From Natrinema salifodinae (GTDB lineage: Archaea > Halobacteriota > Halobacteria > Halobacteriales > Natrialbaceae), in NCBI RefSeq assembly GCF_900110455.1, contig NZ_FOIS01000002.1:372001-436000 (forward strand): a stretch of 64,000 bases of DNA, in the 5' to 3' direction. The translations under genes were made by a program, and so were the position numbers. Below the pieces are notes generated by a model. It was not told where the DNA came from and made no database searches. It saw only the letters and a program-made list of their open reading frames with translations. Position 1 is the stretch's first letter. Every line of letters begins with the position of its first letter. This document shows, in pieces, positions 41,872 to 51,081 of the stretch.

Positions 41872-42936
41872 ATGCGGGAGACGCTTGCCGATTGGCGGCC
41901 GGCCATCGACGAGGCGATCGCCGACCTGGTCCCACGCGAGATCGACGCCGACTACCTCGAATCGTTCTTCGGCGCACCCACCTACGAGTACGATCCGGCG
42001 GGGATCCAGCACGCGCTGTCGACGCCGCTGTGGGATCTGCTCGACCGCGGCGGAAAGCGGTGGCGCGCGGTGCTCTTTCTCGTCTTCGTGGACGGATTCG
42101 GCGCGGATCCGGCCGAGTACCTACCCTACGCCTGTATTCCGGAGATTCTGCACAACGGCACGATCATCGTCGACGACGTCGAGGACGAGGCCACGATCCG
42201 ACGCGGCGAACCGGCGTTACACCGCATCTACGGCCGCGACATCGCCCTCAACGCCGGCAACGCGATGTACTTCCTGCCGCTGAAAATTCTGACGCAGGAC
42301 CCGGCCGACCTCCCGGCCGATCGCCGCCTGGCCGCCTACGAGATGCTGATGCACGAACTCAACCGGACCCACCTCGGCCAGGGGATGGACATCTGCTGGC
42401 ACAACGAACGCGACGTCCGAATCGGGACCGAGGAGTACCTCGAGATGTGCGCGTGCAAGACCGGCTGTCTCGGCCGGATCGTCGCACGCCTGGCCGCGAT
42501 CATCACCGACCAGCCGCCCGAAGTCGAGCGGGCCGTCGCCGAGTACGCGGAGCTAACCGCGGTCGCCTTCCAGATCGGCGACGACATCCTGGACGTCGAG
42601 AACTCGCTGGGCCGGGCCGGCGAGTTCGGCAAGGAGTTCGGCAACGACATCCGCGAGGGCAAGAAGACGCTGCTGGTCATCCACGCCCTTCAGGAGAGCG
42701 ACGCCGAACAGGCACAGCGGCTACAGGAGATTCTCCAGGCCGACACCACCGCCGACGACGAGGTCCTCGAAGCCCTCGCGATCCTCGAGGACGTCGGCAG
42801 CATCGAGTACGCCCGGGAGCGTGCGCTCGACCTGGCCGCCGAGGCCCGAGCGGCGATCGCGGACCTGGACTTCGACGACGAGACGGCCTGGAAGCTCGAC
42901 GAGTTCACCGAGTTCGTCATCGAGCGCGACGAGTAA
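41872..42936 (+). CDS. Polyprenyl (geranylgeranyl/farnesyl) diphosphate synthase
   Basis: This trans-prenyltransferase condenses IPP with allylic diphosphates to make C15-C20 or longer chains for archaeal ether lipids and carotenoids. Its 354 residues contain the first Asp-rich motif DDVEDEATIRRGE (101-105) and the second GDDILDVE (237-241). GGKRWRAVLFL, the IPP-binding region, and GKEFGNDIREGKKTLL are also present. I cannot judge chain length safely: the residues just before the first DDxxD (NGTIIV) are small, which would allow longer products. The start at 41872 is the natural one. Confidence 0.9.
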   Translation: MRETLADWRPAIDEAIADLVPREIDADYLESFFGAPTYEYDPAGIQHALSTPLWDLLDRGGKRWRAVLFLVFVDGFGADPAEYLPYACIPEILHNGTIIVDDVEDEATIRRGEPALHRIYGRDIALNAGNAMYFLPLKILTQDPADLPADRRLAAYEMLMHELNRTHLGQGMDICWHNERDVRIGTEEYLEMCACKTGCLGRIVARLAAIITDQPPEVERAVAEYAELTAVAFQIGDDILDVENSLGRAGEFGKEFGNDIREGKKTLLVIHALQESDAEQAQRLQEILQADTTADDEVLEALAILEDVGSIEYARERALDLAAEARAAIADLDFDDETAWKLDEFTEFVIERDE

Positions 42937-43067
42937 CGAGCCGACCGGCGTTCCGAATTCGCTCGCCTGCTTCCTCCTTGATTTCGATCATCGTCTCCAT
43001 CCCCGGAACAGTCACAGCTGCCGAACGGCAGGGTCAGATACTACCCCCTGGACGTGGAAGGTCGGGT

Positions 43068-43463
43068 ATGGCCGATCACTCGAGGCGGACCGAACCCGAG
43101 ACCGACCGGACCGACGCCGCGACCCCGTGGCCGCTGCTCGTGGCCGTCGGCCTGGTCGGCTCGGAGGTCGGTATCGTCGTCGATCTCACGCCCGTCGCCG
43201 TCGGCGGCCTGGTGATCTTCGCCGCGAGCGTCGCCGGCATCCTGGCGGACGCCGACTACGTCGACCGCCCGCTCGCGCTCGCGGCCAAATTCGGCGCCGC
43301 GTTCGTCGCCGTCGGCGCGGTGTTGATCGCCCACGCGACCGGGACGGTGCCGATCGGGCTCCTCGATCCGCTGTCCGGCCTGGCGAGTCGCGGCGCGGCG
43401 TTAGTTGTCGCCGGCGTGGTGACGACGGTCGGGGCCGGGCTCCTGCGGTCGCGGCGCGCGTAA
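43068..43463 (+). CDS. Small membrane protein of a cox-cluster-like group
   Basis: The 131-residue protein has a charged N-terminal tail (RRTEPETDRTDAATPW) and four hydrophobic helices (PLLVAVGLVGSEVGIVVDL, AVGGLVIFAASVAGILA, AAKFGAAFVAVGAVLIAHAT, AALVVAGVVTTVGAGLL). Similar short proteins are annotated in haloarchaea as 'cox cluster' proteins because they adjoin cytochrome oxidase genes. No cox gene is in this window. It leads a group of four small membrane-protein genes up to 44.2 kb. Confidence 0.7.
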   Translation: MADHSRRTEPETDRTDAATPWPLLVAVGLVGSEVGIVVDLTPVAVGGLVIFAASVAGILADADYVDRPLALAAKFGAAFVAVGAVLIAHATGTVPIGLLDPLSGLASRGAALVVAGVVTTVGAGLLRSRRA

Positions 43464-43545
43464 CACAAGGTACCGAGTCGAAACCGACCCGAAAGCGACC
43501 GATCCATCCGAGTAAGAGAGACCCCTCCGAAACTAGTTTCAATCC

Positions 43546-43794
43546 ATGAGCAGACGCGCCTTCGACGCGGAAATCGCGCTCGACCTCACAGTCAACCTGA
43601 TCCCGTTCCTGATCATCGGGTTCTTCGTCGTCGTCTTCGCGGTGTTCAACCCCTGGGGATTCGACCCGCTGCAGTCGACGGTCCAGTTTGCCGTCCTGAT
43701 CGTGACGATGGGGACGCTCGCATTCGTCACCTACTACGCAGCCAGGGCGATCGAGACCGACGACCACACGCGACACGACACGTCCGAGACGTGA
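43546..43794 (+). CDS. Small two-helix membrane protein (DUF6684-like)
   Basis: The 82-residue protein has two hydrophobic helices (VNLIPFLIIGFFVVVFAVFN, VQFAVLIVTMGTLAFVTYYA) and a polar tail with two short charged stretches. It resembles the haloarchaeal DUF6684 family, found in cytochrome-oxidase gene clusters, from memory and unverified. ATG at 43546 follows the preceding gene by 82 bp. Confidence 0.7.
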   Translation: MSRRAFDAEIALDLTVNLIPFLIIGFFVVVFAVFNPWGFDPLQSTVQFAVLIVTMGTLAFVTYYAARAIETDDHTRHDTSET

Positions 43795-43808
43795 CGGCTG
43801 AACCCGTG

Positions 43809-43895
43809 TCAGTTGATGATGAGGACGAACCCGGTTAGCGCCATCAGGATCGCGATCCCGACCAGCAAGAGTAAGAACAGTTCCTTCTCTTCCAT
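43809..43895 (-). CDS. 28-residue membrane microprotein
   Basis: The frame from the ATG at 43895 encodes MEEKELFLLLLVGIAILMAL and eight further residues ending GFVLIIN, a single membrane helix with an acidic N-terminus. It is convergent with the upstream gene, its stop lying 15 bp from the stop of that gene. Very short membrane proteins of this shape are known in haloarchaeal oxidase clusters. The clean frame, start and composition make it credible. Confidence 0.6.
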   Translation of the reverse strand: MEEKELFLLLLVGIAILMALTGFVLIIN

Positions 43896-43972
43896 AGTCG
43901 CTCAGTCACCGTCGCGGCGCAAAAACCTACTTCCTGAGCGACGTACCGGCAGTCGTGTTCGACGATCGAACG

Positions 43973-44227
43973 ATGGCGGGCCGGGGCGTCGTCGTCGGCC
44001 TCGGGCTCGCGTTAGTCGCCGCGACCGCCGCCTTCGGGGCCGTACTCGGCGCGACGCTCCCGGGACGGACCGGGCTCGAGGAGATCACCGTCCTCACGCT
44101 CGCGGTGCCGGTCTCGCCGGTCACGCTCGCGATCTACGGAGCCGTGGCCGTGGGCGGCCTGCTGATAGCGATCGGCGCCGTCGTCCGCGTCCTCTCGCGG
44201 TTCGACGAGGACGCCGTAGAGTCGTGA
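43973..44227 (+). CDS. Small two-helix membrane protein (DUF7520-like)
   Basis: The protein of 84 residues has two hydrophobic helices (GLGLALVAATAAFGAVLGA, VTLAIYGAVAVGGLLIAIGA) and a charged C-terminus (RVLSRFDEDAVES). I associate it with haloarchaeal cox-cluster proteins, without certainty. The ATG at 43973 is preferred; a GTG at 43955 would add six residues. The gene ends 45 bp before the stop of the convergent mutase gene. Confidence 0.6.
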   Translation: MAGRGVVVGLGLALVAATAAFGAVLGATLPGRTGLEEITVLTLAVPVSPVTLAIYGAVAVGGLLIAIGAVVRVLSRFDEDAVES

Positions 44228-44272
44228 TCGGGACCCGACACCCGACGGCCGCGACGGGCTCGAGACGCCCCG

Positions 44273-45973
44273 TCAGGCCAGGCCGATCTGCTCGCTGTAG
44301 GCGCCGTACTGATCCTCGAAGACGCCCATGATCTCGCCCATCGTGGCGTAGGCTTTCACCGCGTCCACGATGAACGGCATCGTGTTCTCGCCACGTTCGG
44401 TGGCCTGACGAAGGTCCTCGAGCGCGTCCTCGACGGCTGCGTCGTCCCGCTCGGCCGTGACGTCCTCGAGCCGACCGAGTTGGCGCTCCGCGGTGGTCTC
44501 GTCGATCTGGAGGATGTCGGGACTGGTGTCCTCCTCGAGGGTGTACTCGTTGACGCCGACGACGACCTCCTCGCCGCGCTCGACGCGCTCCTGATACTCG
44601 TAGGAGGCCTCCTGGATCTCCCGGAGGAAGTAGCCGTCGCCGATGCCCGTGAGGATGCCGTCGCGAACGGAGCCGTCGCCCATCTCGCGGATCGCTTCGA
44701 TGTAGCGCATCGCACGTTCCTCGACCTCGTCGGTGAGCGTCTCGATGGCGAAGGAACCGCCCATCGGGTCGACGATGTCCGCGGCGCCGGATTCCTCGGC
44801 GATGATCTGTTGGGTGCGCAGGGCGACCCGGACGGCCTTTTCCGAGGGCAGCGCCAGGGCCTCGTCGAAGCTGTTCGTGTGCAGCGACTGGGTCCCGCCG
44901 AACACGCCGGCAAGCGCCTGAATCGTGACGCGAACGATGTTGTTCAGCGGCTGTTGGGCGGTCAGCGACTGACCCGCGGTCTGGGTGTGGAACTTGAGCC
45001 GCTTGGACTCGTCGGCCTCGGCGTCGTACCACTCGTCCATCACCCGGGCGTAGATCCGCCTGGCCGCGCGGAACTTCGCGATCTCCTCGAAGAAGGAGTT
45101 GTGGCAGTTGAAGAAAAACGACAGGCGCGGCGCGAACTCATCGACGTCGAGCCCGCGGTCCATCGCGTCCTCGACGTAGCCGAAGCCATCCGCGAGCGTA
45201 AAGGCGAGTTCCTGAACCGCCGTCGACCCCGCCTCGCGGATGTGATATCCGGAGATGGAGATCGGGTGGAACTTCGGCGTCTCCGCGGTACTGAACTCGA
45301 CGACGTCCGTCACGAGATCCAGCGAGGGCTCCGGCGGAATCACCCACTCCTTCTGGGCGATGAACTCCTTGAACATGTCGTTCTGGAGGGTCCCGCGCAG
45401 CTTCTCGCGGGGGACGTCCCGCTGGTCGGCCAGCGCGACGTACATCGCGTAGATCACCGGCGCGGAGGGGTTGATCGTAAAGGAGGTCGAGATCTCCTCG
45501 AGGTCGATTCCGTCGAAAAGGATCTCCATGTCGCGGAGGGTATCGACGGCGACGCCCTCCCTGCCGATCTCGCCCTCGCTCATGGGGTCGTCCGAGTCCA
45601 GCCCCATCAGCGTCGGCATGTCGAAGGCCACCGAAAGCCCGGTCTGGCCCTCGTCGATCAGGTAGTGAAAGCGCTCGTTGGTTTCCTCGGCCGTCCCGAA
45701 GCCGGCGAACTGGCGCATCGTCCACGTCCGCCCGCGGTACATCGTCGGGTACGGCCCGCGAGTGTACGGCTCCTCGCCGGGGAACCCGAGGTCGTCGAGG
45801 TAATCGAGGTCCGAGACGTCCTCGGGCGTGTACAGCCGGTCTACCTCGTGGTTCGAGACCGTCGCGAACCGCTCTCGTCGCTCGCCGTGGCGCTCGAGCG
45901 TCGGCGCTACCGTCTCCGCCTCCCACCGCTCGCCGGCGTCGCGGATCTCCTCAAGTTCCTCATCATCGTACAT
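44273..45973 (-). CDS. mcmA: Methylmalonyl-CoA mutase, catalytic (large) subunit
   Basis: It interconverts methylmalonyl-CoA and succinyl-CoA using adenosylcobalamin. The 566-residue protein contains the catalytic barrel: TRGPYPTMYRGRTWTMRQFAG, GLSVAFDMPTLMGLDSD, EISTSFTINPSAPVIYAMYV, NDMFKEFIAQKEWVIPPEPS and FHTQTAGQSLTAQQPLNNIV. LHTNSFDEALALPSEKAVRV is also present. The C-terminal B12-binding domain (DxHxxG) is absent, as expected for the split archaeal enzyme, whose small subunit is encoded elsewhere and not in this window. Start at 45973 (MYDDEELEEIRD) is the family-like one. Confidence 0.95.
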   Translation of the reverse strand: MYDDEELEEIRDAGERWEAETVAPTLERHGERRERFATVSNHEVDRLYTPEDVSDLDYLDDLGFPGEEPYTRGPYPTMYRGRTWTMRQFAGFGTAEETNERFHYLIDEGQTGLSVAFDMPTLMGLDSDDPMSEGEIGREGVAVDTLRDMEILFDGIDLEEISTSFTINPSAPVIYAMYVALADQRDVPREKLRGTLQNDMFKEFIAQKEWVIPPEPSLDLVTDVVEFSTAETPKFHPISISGYHIREAGSTAVQELAFTLADGFGYVEDAMDRGLDVDEFAPRLSFFFNCHNSFFEEIAKFRAARRIYARVMDEWYDAEADESKRLKFHTQTAGQSLTAQQPLNNIVRVTIQALAGVFGGTQSLHTNSFDEALALPSEKAVRVALRTQQIIAEESGAADIVDPMGGSFAIETLTDEVEERAMRYIEAIREMGDGSVRDGILTGIGDGYFLREIQEASYEYQERVERGEEVVVGVNEYTLEEDTSPDILQIDETTAERQLGRLEDVTAERDDAAVEDALEDLRQATERGENTMPFIVDAVKAYATMGEIMGVFEDQYGAYSEQIGLA

Positions 45974-46090
45974 GGTCGTAATATTTGCCGACAGAGCTAT
46001 GAAGGTTCGGGCGCGACCGGTCGCGCTGAGAACGCGTCCGTTGTAGCCCACCCTCGGTCAGTTTCACTCTCGATCCGGTCCCGGAGGCGG

Positions 46091-46831
46091 TCAGATCCGG
46101 AGGTGTTCGCGCCCCGCTACCAGGCTGTCGTAGGCCCAGTCGATATCGACGCAGCGCTTCGGCGTGTCCGCCAGGCCGTCGCGACTGACGACTTCGACGG
46201 TACGGTTGCGCGCATCGGACGTGAACGGCGCGGCGGCCATGACCGCGGCGACGTCGGCCCGCGGGATCGATCCCGAGACGGAGTCGCCGCCTTCGCCGGC
46301 GATGACCTCGCCGCTAGGTGGGTCGTTCGTGAGTTTTCCCGGGCGGATAATCGTGTATCCGAGTCCGGACCGGCGCAGTGCCGTTTCGGCGTCTTGCTTG
46401 GCCCGCAACGTTCCTCGAACGAGGAGCCTGGTGGGCAGCGACAGCCCCGCTTTCGAGTTCCCGACGCCGATCGCGCTCTCGAAGACGAAGTAGGACACGT
46501 CCGCCGCGATCGCGGCGGTGACGAGGTTGATGACGCCGGTTCGATCGACCAGTTTGCTGCCGGTCACGTGGCGCAGGCCAGGCGACGTTCCGAGCGCGCA
46601 GTAGACGATGTCACAGTCTTCGACGGCGGCCACGGCGTCGGCGGACTCGAAGAAGTCGGCGACGATGACCTCGTCGGCTCCGTGGCGTTCGAGGGTGTCC
46701 GCGGCCGCGTACGATCGCGTGGTCGCGCGGACGGCGATCTCGGTCGGCCGCAGGACGGAGAGGAGTTCGATCCCGGTGTCGCCGCTGGCACCGGCGATGA
46801 GGATGCGGTCAGGTGTGCGTGATCCAGCCAT
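46091..46831 (-). CDS. NAD(P)-binding SDR-like protein (atypical, NmrA/YwnB type)
   Basis: The 246-residue protein begins with the Rossmann motif RILIAGASGDTGIELLSVL and continues with VIVADFFESADAVAAVEDCD, VINLVTAAIAADVSYFVFES and YTIIRPGKLTNDPPSG. These are the typical blocks of atypical SDR proteins of the NmrA/YwnB group. The usual YxxxK catalytic pair is not in place, so it may be a sensor or an isomerase-like protein. Start at 46831 (MAGSRTPDRILIAG). Confidence 0.82.
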   Translation of the reverse strand: MAGSRTPDRILIAGASGDTGIELLSVLRPTEIAVRATTRSYAAADTLERHGADEVIVADFFESADAVAAVEDCDIVYCALGTSPGLRHVTGSKLVDRTGVINLVTAAIAADVSYFVFESAIGVGNSKAGLSLPTRLLVRGTLRAKQDAETALRRSGLGYTIIRPGKLTNDPPSGEVIAGEGGDSVSGSIPRADVAAVMAAAPFTSDARNRTVEVVSRDGLADTPKRCVDIDWAYDSLVAGREHLRI

Positions 46832-47005
46832 CGAGCGAGGTACCGCACGGACACGGAAAACGGTCACCAGCGGTCGGCCGGACTGACTGTCCGCGGTCGG
46901 CAACTATGAGACGCCGTCGAAAATCGCCGCGGCCACAGGCCGTCGGACGCCCGATCGCCCGAGCGGTCCTGGGTTCGGCGCTGTCCGTCTGCGGCACCAG
47001 CCCGG

Positions 47006-47824
47006 CTACGGCTCCGCTCCGCCGTTGGACTGGAGCCGTTTCGTCGTCTGGACTAGCGGGTGGCGCGCGTAGTCGACCACTTCGATGTCGTCGATCCGTT
47101 CGAGCTCTTCCTTCTCGGCCGTCCGGGCCATGCCGAGGTCGATCTCGTCGTCGACGACGATGACGTAGGCGTCCATCTCGTCGATCCCCAGGCGGTCGGC
47201 CGCGAGCACGCGGTGATGACCGTCGGCAAGCAGGAGGGTCCCGGCGTTGTCGATGACCACCAGCGGTTCGGCCAGGCCGCGCTCGAGTTCGTACCGGCGG
47301 CCCTCGAGTTCGTCGGCGTACACGCGGCCCTGGGTGGGCGTGAGGTCGGCGAGGGGGACGGTCCGTCGTTCCTCGCGCAGGTCGACTTCGTGGATCTGTT
47401 CTAAGGTCCGCTTCAGTTTGCCGACCTTCTCGGGGGTCGCGCGCTCGATCTGGCTGCGGATAACGTCGGCGTTGGAAATGATGCCGACCAGGTTGCCCGC
47501 GTCGTCGACGACGGGAAGCTTCTGGATGCCCGATCGGAGGATGACACGGGCGGCGTCGGTGACCTTCATGTCGGGGTGGGCGACCAGAAGATCGGTCGTC
47601 ATGACCCTGAAGATCGGATCGGTGTCGTCCGCGAGCAGCAGGTCGCGGGCGCTGATGAAACCTTCGACGCGTCGGCGCTCGCAGACGGGGAAGCCGCTGT
47701 GTTCCTCGCTCTCGTCGATTCGCGTCGCGACCTCGCCGACGGTCTCGTCGGGCGATACCGTGACGACGTCGCGCGTCATGTAGTCCTTAACCCGGGGCTT
47801 GGTCCGGTCCGACACGACCTCCAT
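47006..47824 (-). CDS. CBS-pair protein with ParB/SerK-like C-terminal domain
   Basis: The 272-residue protein has two CBS motifs (about 12-65 and 75-125; MTRDVVTVSPDETVGEVATR, VILRSGIQKLPVVDDAGNLV) that usually bind adenosine nucleotides, a linker helix, and a ParB-like domain (155-228) with the loop LLADGHHRVLAADRL. In Thermococcus a ParB-fold protein, SerK, is an ADP-dependent free serine kinase with such a loop, so a small-molecule kinase controlled by adenylates is plausible. A DNA-binding or CTP-related role is the alternative. Start at 47824 by family. Confidence 0.78.
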   Translation of the reverse strand: MEVVSDRTKPRVKDYMTRDVVTVSPDETVGEVATRIDESEEHSGFPVCERRRVEGFISARDLLLADDTDPIFRVMTTDLLVAHPDMKVTDAARVILRSGIQKLPVVDDAGNLVGIISNADVIRSQIERATPEKVGKLKRTLEQIHEVDLREERRTVPLADLTPTQGRVYADELEGRRYELERGLAEPLVVIDNAGTLLLADGHHRVLAADRLGIDEMDAYVIVVDDEIDLGMARTAEKEELERIDDIEVVDYARHPLVQTTKRLQSNGGAEP

Positions 47825-47945
47825 ACGCTGACGAACGGGCGCCGCGCGCAAAAGCACTGTCACTGGCGCCGGTCTCCGACGCCGGGCGTGCCCGGCACGG
47901 AAGAGGGGCCGACGGAACGAGGGAGGACGAGCGGGACGTGACGGG

Positions 47946-49478
47946 TCAGGCGGACTCGGATCCCGACTCGCCGTCGCCGGCGTCGCTTCGTTTCGTGAAC
48001 AGCCACTCGCTGGTCTGGTCGTAGGCGTCGACGGGAGTGCCGGGCCGCGTCTCGATGGCCTCGAAGAACCGGTTGGTGATGACCTCCTCGACGACGCTGA
48101 CGATCGACTCGACCTCGTCCTCGTCGACCACTTCCTCGTCCTCGTCTTCGTCCGCGCTCCCGAGGATCCCGATCTCGAGTTGTGCGCCGGCCATATCGGC
48201 GTGGCCGCCGGCGCTGCCGATCCGCTCGAACGCGTCCCGGAGTGTCTCGCCGAGGTCGACGTCGTTGGCCCGCGAGCGTGCCGAGACGTAGACCATCTCG
48301 TCGTCGAACCCGAAGACGAGCGTCGTCTCGACCCCTTCCATCGCGAGCAGTTGATCGGCCGCCTGGGGAAGGGCGTCGCGGTCGCTGATTCGGCCGACGC
48401 TGGCGGCGGCCACCGAACCGCGCTGGATCCGGTTCTTGATCGCCCGCGCGATCGTCTCGAGCGTGTCGCCCTCGAGCGAGGGTTGTTCGATCTGCTCCAA
48501 CAGCGACGTATCGACGTGGGGACACAGAATCGACGCGGCCCGGAAATCGGCCGGCGAGACCTCGCGGGTGAAGTCGTTCGTGTCGACCCGGATACCGTAC
48601 AGCAGCGCCGTCGCCGTCGCCGGGTCGAAGGGGATGTCGAACTGATCGACGTACTCCGTCAGGACGGTGCTCGTCGCACCCGCACCCTGCCGCAGATCGA
48701 CGTACTCGCCGGGGACCGGCCCGCGAGGCGGGTGGTGGTCGATGACGATATCGATGCGAAGGTCCGACGGTAACTGATCGTTGACGCCCGGCCGAGAGTG
48801 GTCGACGAGGGCGACGGCCGCGTACTCCGAGATCGACTCGTCGGGCGCGAGGTTGCGCAGATCCAGATCGAGCAAGTTGACCATCGCCCGGTTCTCCTGG
48901 TGGGAGATGTCGCCGAAATAGCAGGCGTCGGCCTCGACGCCGACCGACTCGGCGATGTCGACCAAGGCCACCGCGCTCGCGATGGCGTCCGGATCCGGGT
49001 TGTCGTGGGTGACGACCGCCAGGCGACCGTCGATAGCCGCGAGTTGCTGTCGGAGTTCGAGGGCGGCCTCGGCGGACGGACTGGCGGTCGCGTCGAGCAC
49101 GCGGTCGGCCAGGGTCTGTCCCGGGCCGACGACGTGCTCCGCGAGGGCCTCGAACCGCTCGCGGTCGCCCGTCGTCGCGTTACCGCCCAGATAGGCCACG
49201 ATCGACGCGTCGGGAAACCGGTCGCGCGCGGCCTCGAGCGCGGCCCGGTTGACGTCGGTGCGGTCGCTGGCCACGAAGATCACGTCCGGCATGTCCTCGG
49301 TCGCGATGGCCGCGGGATCGCTCGGATCGGCGCTGCGGGCCGGCACGCTCTCGTCGCGCAGGGTCTCGACGACGCTCTCGTCGTCGGTGATCGCGAGCAG
49401 CCGGCCGTCGCGCTCGGACAGTCGCTCGGTCACCTGGCGGCAGACGGTCCCGCAGCCGAGCACGAGCCGGAAAACCAT
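47946..49478 (-). CDS. TrkA-N/DHH phosphoesterase fusion protein
   Basis: The 510-residue protein begins with a TrkA-N/Rossmann domain (1-125; VFRLVLGCGTVCRQVTERL, VIFVASDRTDVNRAAL) and continues with a DHH-DHHA1 phosphoesterase. Metal-binding motifs are HDNPDPDAIAS (158-168), VDHS (Asp226), DHHPP (247-251) and AGGHADMAGAQ near the end. This fusion is known in haloarchaea, with relatives cleaving cyclic di-AMP, nanoRNA or inorganic pyrophosphate. The actual substrate here is not determined. An acidic loop (DEDEDEEVVDEDE) lies in the C-terminal part. Confidence 0.88.
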   Translation of the reverse strand: MVFRLVLGCGTVCRQVTERLSERDGRLLAITDDESVVETLRDESVPARSADPSDPAAIATEDMPDVIFVASDRTDVNRAALEAARDRFPDASIVAYLGGNATTGDRERFEALAEHVVGPGQTLADRVLDATASPSAEAALELRQQLAAIDGRLAVVTHDNPDPDAIASAVALVDIAESVGVEADACYFGDISHQENRAMVNLLDLDLRNLAPDESISEYAAVALVDHSRPGVNDQLPSDLRIDIVIDHHPPRGPVPGEYVDLRQGAGATSTVLTEYVDQFDIPFDPATATALLYGIRVDTNDFTREVSPADFRAASILCPHVDTSLLEQIEQPSLEGDTLETIARAIKNRIQRGSVAAASVGRISDRDALPQAADQLLAMEGVETTLVFGFDDEMVYVSARSRANDVDLGETLRDAFERIGSAGGHADMAGAQLEIGILGSADEDEDEEVVDEDEVESIVSVVEEVITNRFFEAIETRPGTPVDAYDQTSEWLFTKRSDAGDGESGSESA

Positions 49479-49554
49479 GTATCGCGGCTTGTAACCCCGA
49501 GCGGTAAAAGGTACCGGGTCAGATCGGACGAAAACGGCGGTCGATCGCGAGCGC

Positions 49555-51081
49555 TCAGGCGACGACCGCGGCCGCCGCTTCGATCGCGGCGTCGGCGATC
49601 GGACTGAACGCCGGCAGGATGAGCACCGTCAGCACCGCTGCGGTGATGACCGCCGCGTAGAGCCCGATCGGCTGGGAGAGGCTGTCGCGGTCGAGGATCG
49701 GTTCCTCGATCCACAGCGCCTTGACCAGCCGCGAGTAGTAGTACAGCGAGAGCGCGCTGTTGACTACGAGCGCGGCGGCGACGACGAGCAGGATCGTGTT
49801 ATCCGCGGCCGCTTCGAGCGTCGCGGTGTACAGCAGGTACTTGCTCCAGAAGCCGCCGAACGGCGGCACGCCGGCGAGGCTGAACATGAACACGGCCATC
49901 GCGGCGCAGGCGAACGGCGCCTGCTGCGAGAGGCCGTTGTAGTCCTCGAAGGTGCGGCCGACGCCCCAATACTCGGCTAAGCCGACGAACAGGAACGCGC
50001 CGGTGTTCATGAAGCCGTAGACCAGCAGGTGCATCATGGCCGCGCCCATGACGAGTTCGCCGCCGTCGGCCGACAGGCCCGCCAGGCCGATCAGCACGTA
50101 GCCGGCGTGGCCGACCGAGGAGTACGCGAGCATGCGCTTGACGTTCTCCTGGGTGGCCGCGGCGAAGTTCCCGACCGTCATCGTGACGATCGCGAGGATG
50201 ACGAAGGCCCAGGTCCACTCGACGCCGATGACGTCGGTCGTGGCCTCGAGCGGGAACGCGGTCGTGAACACGCGGAACGCGAGCACGAAGCCGGCGGCCT
50301 TCGAGGCCGACGAGAGGAACGCCGAGATCGGCGCGGGCGCGCCCTCGTAGGCCTCGGGGGCCCAGAAGTGGAAGGGAACGCTCGCGGTCTTGAACGCGAT
50401 CCCGCCGATCAACATTAGGATGCCGAGCCCAAGCAGGCCGCCCATCTCGCCGACGTCGCCGAGGGCCTCGGCGATCGCCTCGAGCTGCAGGGAGCCGGTC
50501 GCGCCGTAGACCAGGCTGACCCCGTAGACGAAGATCGCCGAGGACAGGGCGCCGATCAGGAAGTACTTCAGGCCCGCCTCGACGCTGCCGCGGTTGTCCT
50601 TTAGGATCGCGACCAGCGCGTACGACGGCAGGCTCGTCAGTTCGAGCGCGATGAAGATCGTCACCAGGCTGTTCGAGGCGGCCATGATCGACATCCCGGT
50701 CGCCGCGAGCACGACCAGCGAGTAGTACTCGGCCTGGTAGGTGTGATCGCGCAGGTAGTCGTGGCTCGCGACCGCGACGAGGGCGGTGACGACCGCGATG
50801 ATGATCATGAAGTACAGCGCCAGGCGGTCGACCACGAATTGGCCGCCCATGAGGTCGATGACGCCGTAGTTCTCGATGCCCGTCGCGCCGACGCCGGCGG
50901 CGGTGAACCAGACGGCGACGGCCAGCGACGTCAGCGCGCCCACGACGGTGGTACCGGCGAGGATCGTCCGGTTCGTCGAGCGCGGCTTGATGCTGTCGAA
51001 GACGAACAGCACGAGCGCCGTCGCCGCGAGGATCAGTGCCGGTGCGAGCGCCGCCCACTCGGGGAGTTCGACGACCGCCAT
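49555..51081 (-). CDS. nuoN: Complex I-like proton-pumping subunit N
   Basis: The 508-residue antiporter-like subunit has about 14 membrane helices. Conserved blocks such as LVLAATGMSIMAASNSLVTI, LTSLPSYALVAILKDNRGSV, EAGLKYFLIGALSSAIFVYG, and SVPFHFWAPEAYEGAPAPIS carry the Glu and Lys used for proton transfer. NVKRMLAYSSVGHAGYVLIG completes the set. It is the last gene of the operon; its ATG shares one base with the nuoM stop (TGATG), indicating translational coupling. Confidence 0.95.
   Translation of the reverse strand: MAVVELPEWAALAPALILAATALVLFVFDSIKPRSTNRTILAGTTVVGALTSLAVAVWFTAAGVGATGIENYGVIDLMGGQFVVDRLALYFMIIIAVVTALVAVASHDYLRDHTYQAEYYSLVVLAATGMSIMAASNSLVTIFIALELTSLPSYALVAILKDNRGSVEAGLKYFLIGALSSAIFVYGVSLVYGATGSLQLEAIAEALGDVGEMGGLLGLGILMLIGGIAFKTASVPFHFWAPEAYEGAPAPISAFLSSASKAAGFVLAFRVFTTAFPLEATTDVIGVEWTWAFVILAIVTMTVGNFAAATQENVKRMLAYSSVGHAGYVLIGLAGLSADGGELVMGAAMMHLLVYGFMNTGAFLFVGLAEYWGVGRTFEDYNGLSQQAPFACAAMAVFMFSLAGVPPFGGFWSKYLLYTATLEAAADNTILLVVAAALVVNSALSLYYYSRLVKALWIEEPILDRDSLSQPIGLYAAVITAAVLTVLILPAFSPIADAAIEAAAAVVA

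Noticed and set aside
44480-46822. A 780-codon open frame antisense to the methylmalonyl-CoA mutase and SDR genes
   Set aside because: It is a shadow of G+C-rich genes: its product is a repetitive Val/Arg/Gly/Asp mixture without motifs, while the opposite strand encodes a clear mutase.
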